Origin: Limnohabitans sp.
Lineage (GTDB): Bacteria > Pseudomonadota > Gammaproteobacteria > Burkholderiales > Burkholderiaceae_C
Assembly (NCBI GenBank): GCA_024641725.1
Contig: JAHECM010000116.1
Coordinates: 1-5,047 of the forward strand
Direction of reading: 5' to 3'
DNA: 5,047 bases
Shown: positions 1-5,047 of the stretch, one piece after another
Layout of the letters: every line of letters begins with the position of its first letter
Numbering within the stretch: the stretch's first letter is position 1
Made by a program: the position numbers and the translations under genes
Notes under the pieces: model-generated
What the model saw: only the letters and a program-made list of their open reading frames with translations
The model's database searches: none
Told to the model about the DNA's origin: nothing

Positions 1-319
1 CCGACAGGGGCAGCAGCATCCAGTCGGCACCGCTGTCCATGGCGCGCTCGGCCCCTTTGAGGTTGGGCACCAGCACCGACACCACCAAGCCCGGCAAGGT
101 TTTGGCAAAGGCCACCAACTCGGCCGTGTCGGCCAGCTGCGGCAGCAACTTGGGCGGCACGAAAGAGCCGACCTCGATCTCGCGGATGCCTGCGTCGTAA
201 GCGCCTTGAATCCATTGCAGTTTTTGCGCGGTGGGCAGCGTGCGAGCGATGCTTTGCAAGCCGTCGCGCAACCCGACTTCGCGGATCTGCACACGCTGGG
301 GCCATTGAAATGCGTTCAT
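1..319 (-). CDS. HMG-CoA lyase-like enzyme (partial, N-terminal 106 codons)
   Basis: Reading the minus strand from ATG at 319 gives an open frame to the window edge, so the C-terminal two thirds are missing. The family (HMGL-like, DRE-TIM metallolyases) cleaves 3-hydroxy-3-methylglutaryl-CoA or related hydroxyacyl-CoAs by a retro-Claisen reaction in a cytosolic TIM barrel. Visible are the first barrel strand and catalytic loop VQIREVGLRDGLQ at residues 10-22, where the R-D pair matches the catalytic arginine and metal-binding aspartate; IEVGSFVPPK at about 48-57, matching the family IEVxSFV motif; the PQLAD segment; and VLVPNLKGAERA at about 82-93. The later His and Cys active-site residues lie outside. 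The start is supported by AAGGA eight bases upstream. Small departures from classic HMG-CoA lyases (LRDGLQ for PRDGLQ, VGSF for VTSF, WMLLPLS near the edge) allow a related substrate such as citramalyl-CoA. The gene is divergent from the LysR-type regulator, the usual layout for a regulated target. The family call is firm; the substrate is not. Confidence -1.
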   Translation of the reverse strand, partial: MNAFQWPQRVQIREVGLRDGLQSIARTLPTAQKLQWIQGAYDAGIREIEVGSFVPPKLLPQLADTAELVAFAKTLPGLVVSVLVPNLKGAERAMDSGADWMLLPLS

Positions 320-327
320 GCCGAATG

Positions 328-332
328 TCCTT
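328..332 (-). promoter_or_regulatory. Ribosome binding site of the HMG-CoA lyase-like gene
   Basis: The minus strand reads AAGGA here, followed by eight bases and then ATG at 319. This is the best Shine-Dalgarno match in the leader and fixes the start. The other upstream ATG, at 340 on the minus strand, lacks a comparable site. Confidence -1.
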
Positions 333-350
333 GTCTCATGGGGGCCCAGT

Positions 351-376
351 TTAATGTTTCCAATCGATCATACAAT
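351..376. promoter_or_regulatory. Candidate overlapping divergent promoters
   Basis: Two good -10-like hexamers lie back to back. On the minus strand TATGAT (372 to 367) could serve the lyase gene, with a weaker alternative CATTAA at 356-351. On the plus strand TACAAT (371-376) could serve the regulator. None has a convincing -35 hexamer at 16-18 bases, as is common for activator-dependent promoters. If CATTAA is used, the two T-N11-A boxes to the right would sit near -37 and -59, close to usual LysR-type positions. If TATGAT is used they sit nearer the start. Which hexamer is used cannot be settled by reading alone. Confidence -1.
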
Positions 377-388
377 TCAATTTTGGAA
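376..388. promoter_or_regulatory. Candidate LysR-type secondary binding box (T-N11-A)
   Basis: TTCAATTTTGGAA has the T-N11-A form with TTC/GAA outer arms. Its right half TTGGAA is identical to the right half of the perfect box at 398-410. The two boxes are centred 22 bases apart, about two helical turns, as expected for the activation and recognition sites of one LysR-type tetramer. A further TTCCAA half-site lies at 358-363. The arms of this box are imperfect, so it would be the weaker site. Confidence -1.
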
Positions 389-397
389 GAATCTTTG

Positions 398-410
398 TTC
401 CAAATTGGAA
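398..410. promoter_or_regulatory. LysR-type operator, perfect dyad with T-N11-A
   Basis: TTCCAAATTGGAA is a perfect inverted repeat of two 6-base arms around one base, and it fits the T-N11-A consensus of LysR-type regulators exactly. It sits between the divergent lyase and regulator genes, eight bases before the regulator ATG. The right arm includes GGAA at 407-410, which is also the only plausible Shine-Dalgarno element for the regulator. Binding here would be expected to repress the regulator's own expression and to control the divergent promoter. The site is seen directly; which protein binds it is inferred from position. Confidence -1.
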
Positions 411-417
411 TATCTTA

Positions 418-1323
418 ATGCGTGACCTCGACCTGACATCGCTGCGCCTGTTCGTGACCGTCTGCGACACCGGCAACATGAGCCGCGCCGCCGAAAAGGC
501 CAGCATGGTGGCTTCGGCCGTGAGCAAACGCTTGGCTCAACTGGAAGCCACCGTGGGTGCCAGCTTGCTGACCCGGCGCAAGCACGGTGTGGTGCCGACC
601 CCCGCAGGCGAGACCCTGCTGGAACACGCCCGCAGCATGCTGCTGAGCGCCAGCCGCATCGAGCGCGACATGGCCAGCCACGCGGCGGGCATCCAAGGCC
701 GTGTGAACGTCTTGGCCACAGCCTCGGTCATGGCCGAATCACTGGCCGACGAGATCGCCGAGTTCTTGAAAAAGCCCGAGCACCAGAACATCCAGATCGA
801 TCTGGAAGAACGCATCAGCCCCGAAGTGGTGCGCGGCATCCGCGAAGGCGTGGCGTCGATTGGCATTTGCTGGGACGCGGCCGAAACCGGTCTGCTGCAC
901 ACCCGCACTTACCGCCACGACCACCTGAGTGTGGCCGTGCCCAAAGGCCATCCGCTGTGCGCACTCCAGGCGGTGCGCTACGCCGACACGCTCGACTTCG
1001 AGCATGTGATCATGCCGGTCAACTCCGCCGTGGAAGTGATGCTGCAACGCGAAGCGGGCCTACTGGGCAAGCGGCTGCAACACCGCGTGATCGTGACCAA
1101 TTTTGAAGCCGCATTGCGCGTGGTGCGCGCCGGACTGGCCATTGCGCTGGTGCCGCGCGAGGTGACCACGCTGTATGCCGAGGCCTATGGGCTGGAGATC
1201 TTGCCGCTGCAAGAAAACTGGTCCGAGCGCCGCTTCATTTTGTGCCATCGGGGTGAAGACGTGCTGAGCCCGGCAGCGCAGCTGCTGCTGAACTTTTTGT
1301 CTGCCGAACAGCCCAAGCACTGA
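418..1323 (+). CDS. LysR-family transcriptional regulator
   Basis: This 301-residue protein has the usual LysR-type length and layout. A winged helix-turn-helix spans about residues 4-63, with LTSLRLFVTV, the helix region MSRAAEKASMVASAVSKR, the LAQLEATVGASLLTR segment and the wing GVVPTPAGE. A linker helix follows to about residue 90, then a periplasmic-binding-protein-like effector domain to the C-terminus, including the GLAIALVPREV strand-turn at about 239-249. The ATG at 418 is preceded by GGAA seven bases away. LysR-type proteins act as DNA-binding tetramers in the cytoplasm that respond to a pathway metabolite. The gene is divergent from the HMG-CoA-lyase-like gene, with a strong T-N11-A dyad between them, and is followed after ten bases by the hydro-lyase gene, so it probably controls both. 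The effector is unknown; a substrate or intermediate of the hydro-lyase/lyase route is the simplest guess. The family call is secure. Confidence -1.
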   Translation: MRDLDLTSLRLFVTVCDTGNMSRAAEKASMVASAVSKRLAQLEATVGASLLTRRKHGVVPTPAGETLLEHARSMLLSASRIERDMASHAAGIQGRVNVLATASVMAESLADEIAEFLKKPEHQNIQIDLEERISPEVVRGIREGVASIGICWDAAETGLLHTRTYRHDHLSVAVPKGHPLCALQAVRYADTLDFEHVIMPVNSAVEVMLQREAGLLGKRLQHRVIVTNFEAALRVVRAGLAIALVPREVTTLYAEAYGLEILPLQENWSERRFILCHRGEDVLSPAAQLLLNFLSAEQPKH

Positions 1324-1333
1324 GCGCTTGACC

Positions 1334-3340
<2,007 letters not shown>

Positions 3341-3351
3341 CATGAAGTGAT

Positions 3352-3401
3352 GTTGGCCCGTGGCACGCAGGGACGCAGGAACGCAGGGACGTTGGCCCGT
3401 G
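3352..3401. repeat. 11-base direct repeats flanking an 8-base tandem repeat
   Basis: GTTGGCCCGTG occurs exactly at 3352-3362 and again at 3391-3401. Between them ACGCAGGG, ACGCAGGA and ACGCAGGG follow in tandem at 3365-3388, with a partial fourth unit ACG. The cluster lies between two convergent genes and next to the palindromic repeat at 3314-3342, so it may be part of the same composite intergenic element. No clear intrinsic terminator with a T-tract is visible in this gap. Confidence -1.
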
Positions 3402-3421
3402 ACGTGAGCGTGAAGCCAGGC

Positions 3422-4633
3422 TCAGGCCACGGCAGGCTTGGCGATCGGGTCTTCTTGGATGGGCAGGTTCACCAGCGCTGCGCCCAAGGCCAGCACCATG
3501 TCGGCGTACCACATCCATGAATAGTCGCCCATGCGGGTGACGGCCAAACCGCCCAACCATGCGCCCAAAAAGCCGCCAATTTGGTGTGACAGCAGCGTCA
3601 TGCCAAACAGCGTGGCCAAGTAACGTGTGCCAAACAGTTTGCCCACCAGCGTGGCCGTGGGGGGCACCGTGGCCAGCCAGGTGAAGCCCAGGCCTGCCGC
3701 AAAAGCGTAGAACGTCCACTCGGTTTTGGGCAGCAACAGGTAAGCGGCCACCAGCACAGCGCGTGAGCCGTACATCACGGCCAGCACATACTTGCTGCGG
3801 TATTTGGTGACCGACGCGCCCGCATACAAACTGCCCGCGATGTTGGCCAGGCCAATGATGGCCAGCGACCAACTCGCCACCGAAGGCGGCAGGCCACACA
3901 GGTCCACTTCGCCGGGCAAGTGCGTGACCAAAAACGCGATGTGGAAACCGCAGGTGAAAAAGCCCAGGTGCAGCAAGCCATAGCTGGGGTTTCTGAAAGC
4001 GTCTTTGAGCGCTTGGCGCAAGCCGCCGTCAGGGGTCGCGCTGGCTTGGGGCGCTTGGGTGTTGGCGGTGAGCTTGCCCACCAAGGGCAAGGCGGCCAGT
4101 GTGATGAACGCCATCGACCACATGGCCCCCATCCACCCCAGAGACTGGATCAGCTTTTGCGCAATGGGCGCAAACACAAACTGGCCAAAAGACCCGCCCG
4201 CGTTGATCACCCCCGAAGCGGTGCCGCGCGACTCGGCGGGCATGCGCTGGGCCGCCGCACCGATCAGCACAGAAAAACTCGCTGCGCCAGAGCCGGCCGC
4301 CGACAGCACGCCCAGCGTCAAGGCCAAACCCCAGGTGCTGCTCATCAAGGGCGTGATCGCGGTGGCCACGGCCATGAGCACCACCCCTCCCAGCAGCACC
4401 GGGCGCGGCCCAAAGCGGTCCGACAATGCGCCCGTCACCGGCTGCACAGCACCCCAGAAAAATTGGCCAATGGCCATGGCCAGACTCAGGCTGGCGATGC
4501 CCAAACCGGTGGAGGTGTTGATGGGGCCCAGAAACAGGCCATTGGCCAGACGGATGCCGTTGGTGATCATCAAGATGCCCGCTGCGGCGAGCGTGATGGC
4601 GACCACGCCAGGGTGTTTGAGAGAGCGGAACAA
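3422..4633 (-). CDS. MFS transporter, 12-helix, monocarboxylate-porter/OxlT-like
   Basis: This 403-residue integral inner-membrane protein has the length and hydrophobic pattern of a complete 12-helix major facilitator. The first helix spans about residues 9-29. Motif A, GALSDRFGPRPVLLGG, lies in the helix 2-3 loop at about 68-83. RGTASGVINAGGSFGQ (136-151) is the helix 4-5 region, a polar central loop falls at about 187-215, and GFFTCGFHIAFLVTHLP (224-240) is helix 7, a pattern typical of MCT/OxlT-like members that carry small carboxylates. The start is TTG at 4633: upstream codons back to the preceding gene's stop contain no ATG, GTG or other TTG in frame, and the first internal ATG (residue 22) would cut helix 1. 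No strong Shine-Dalgarno precedes it. The gene is convergent with the hydro-lyase and lies 72 bases downstream of another MFS gene on the same strand, so they may be cotranscribed. A role in uptake of the acid handled by the neighbouring enzymes is plausible but unproven. Confidence -1.
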   Translation of the reverse strand: MFRSLKHPGVVAITLAAAGILMITNGIRLANGLFLGPINTSTGLGIASLSLAMAIGQFFWGAVQPVTGALSDRFGPRPVLLGGVVLMAVATAITPLMSSTWGLALTLGVLSAAGSGAASFSVLIGAAAQRMPAESRGTASGVINAGGSFGQFVFAPIAQKLIQSLGWMGAMWSMAFITLAALPLVGKLTANTQAPQASATPDGGLRQALKDAFRNPSYGLLHLGFFTCGFHIAFLVTHLPGEVDLCGLPPSVASWSLAIIGLANIAGSLYAGASVTKYRSKYVLAVMYGSRAVLVAAYLLLPKTEWTFYAFAAGLGFTWLATVPPTATLVGKLFGTRYLATLFGMTLLSHQIGGFLGAWLGGLAVTRMGDYSWMWYADMVLALGAALVNLPIQEDPIAKPAVA

Positions 4634-4705
4634 GGGGTGGCTTTCGTTGAGAAGGGTGACCGATGGTAGGGGAAATCTGTGGACCGCGTTCAGCGGGCCG
4701 CAGGC
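4634..4705 (-). other. Short spacer between the two MFS genes
   Basis: The 72 bases between the upstream MFS stop (4706-4708) and the TTG start at 4633 hold no clear promoter or Rho-independent terminator. Only a weak dyad, CCGC-N5-GCGG at 4684-4696, is visible. The spacer is in frame with both genes and open after the upstream stop, which leaves TTG as the only standard start. Confidence -1.
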
Positions 4706-5047
4706 TCAAGCCGTGACGGGCTGATGCCGCTGGCTCCACCACAGCACCCCCGCACTGCAGGTGGCCACGCCCATGAGGGCCAAAAAGCCAGCCCGGTAAG
4801 TGCCAAACACGGTCGAGAGCAAACCGAACACGGGCGGGCCCAACACCACGCCCAAGAAGGTGAACCCCAGTGTGCCGCCGGTGGCCATGCTGGCCATGCC
4901 GGGCGGCGCGCGGCGCGCCACTTCGGCCAGGTACACGCCGTTCCAGCCAATGGCCGAAGCGCCAAAGACCACCAACACAAGGACCATCCACACACGCGGC
5001 GTGTCTGCCGAAAGCAGCGCCGTGGCCAGCGCGCCACTGACCATCAG
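4706..5047 (-). CDS. MFS-like transporter (partial, C-terminal 113 codons)
   Basis: The frame enters from the right edge and ends at TGA 4706-4708; the N-terminal part lies outside. The 113 residues hold about four hydrophobic segments. A helix contains VWMVLVLVVFGASAIGWNG. Next is the loop-helix VYLAEVARRAPPGMASMATG, with conserved Gly and charged residues typical of the helix 10-11 region of bacterial MFS proteins. TLGFTFLGVVLGPPVFGLL and a final helix FLALMGVATCSAGVLWW follow, then a short polar tail QRHQPVTA. It does not resemble the C-terminal half of the adjacent MFS protein (no obvious shared motifs), so it is a separate transporter rather than a recent tandem duplicate. Substrate cannot be inferred. 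It is placed 72 bases upstream of the next MFS gene on the same strand. Confidence is good for a membrane transporter C-terminus, moderate for the exact family. Confidence -1.
   Translation of the reverse strand: MMVSGALATALLSADTPRVWMVLVLVVFGASAIGWNGVYLAEVARRAPPGMASMATGGTLGFTFLGVVLGPPVFGLLSTVFGTYRAGFLALMGVATCSAGVLWWSQRHQPVTA

Noticed and set aside
342..347. GGGCCC palindrome in the lyase leader
   Set aside because: Six-base self-complementary sites are expected by chance in GC-rich DNA, and this one has no flanking dyad.
206..418. 70-codon plus-strand frame ending at the regulator start
   Set aside because: Overlaps the lyase gene antisense and the divergent promoter; no Shine-Dalgarno or homology cue.
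3352..3401. Short CRISPR-like repeat array
   Set aside because: Repeat units are 8 and 11 bases, with no regular spacers of 25-40 bases and no cas genes nearby.
3413..3439. AAGCC ... GGCTT inverted repeat as a terminator between convergent genes
   Set aside because: Only a 5-base stem with a 17-base loop and no T-tract on either strand; it also runs into the MFS coding end.
3920..4724. Plus-strand frames of about 240-250 codons opposite the MFS gene
   Set aside because: Low-complexity Arg/Gly/Gln-rich shadows without start-site support or recognisable domains.
4029..4991. 320-codon minus-strand frame bridging both MFS genes
   Set aside because: Off-frame reading of two genes with clear helix patterns and motif A in the other frame; composition is Arg/Gly/His-rich with no membrane segments.

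Overview
The window is GC-rich, densely coded DNA with long antisense shadow frames. Codon choice, gene types and tight packing suggest a betaproteobacterium of the Burkholderiales, perhaps Comamonadaceae. That assignment is inferred from protein style only; no taxonomic marker is present.

Layout. Bases 1-319 (minus) hold the N-terminal 106 codons of an HMG-CoA-lyase-like enzyme that runs off the left edge. A 98-base AT-rich divergent control region (320-417) contains a near-ideal LysR-type operator. A LysR-family regulator (418-1323, plus) follows. Ten bases after its stop begins a 668-residue aconitase-superfamily hydro-lyase (1334-3340, plus), in which a LeuD-like swivel domain is fused in front of a LeuC-like catalytic part. 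An 81-base convergent gap (3341-3421) carries short direct and tandem repeats. A dispersed-type palindromic repeat straddles the hydro-lyase stop codon. The right third is minus-strand: a complete 403-residue MFS transporter (3422-4633), and upstream of it the C-terminal 113 codons of a second, different MFS transporter (4706-5047) that runs off the right edge.

How the genes may work together (inference). The regulator, hydro-lyase and divergent lyase look like one locally controlled catabolic module for a small branched di- or tricarboxylic acid. The hydro-lyase would move or add a hydroxyl group. A CoA-transferase or ligase, not in the window, would activate the acid. The HMG-CoA-lyase-like enzyme would then cleave the hydroxyacyl-CoA into central metabolites. 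The MFS genes could supply transport, but they are convergent and may be unrelated. Citramalate/citraconate-type chemistry fits the two enzyme families, but the sequence does not fix the substrate.

No mobile element, CRISPR array, tRNA or rRNA was seen. The least ordinary items are the permuted LeuD-LeuC fusion, the operator whose arm doubles as the regulator's ribosome binding site, and the repeat that supplies the hydro-lyase C-terminus.
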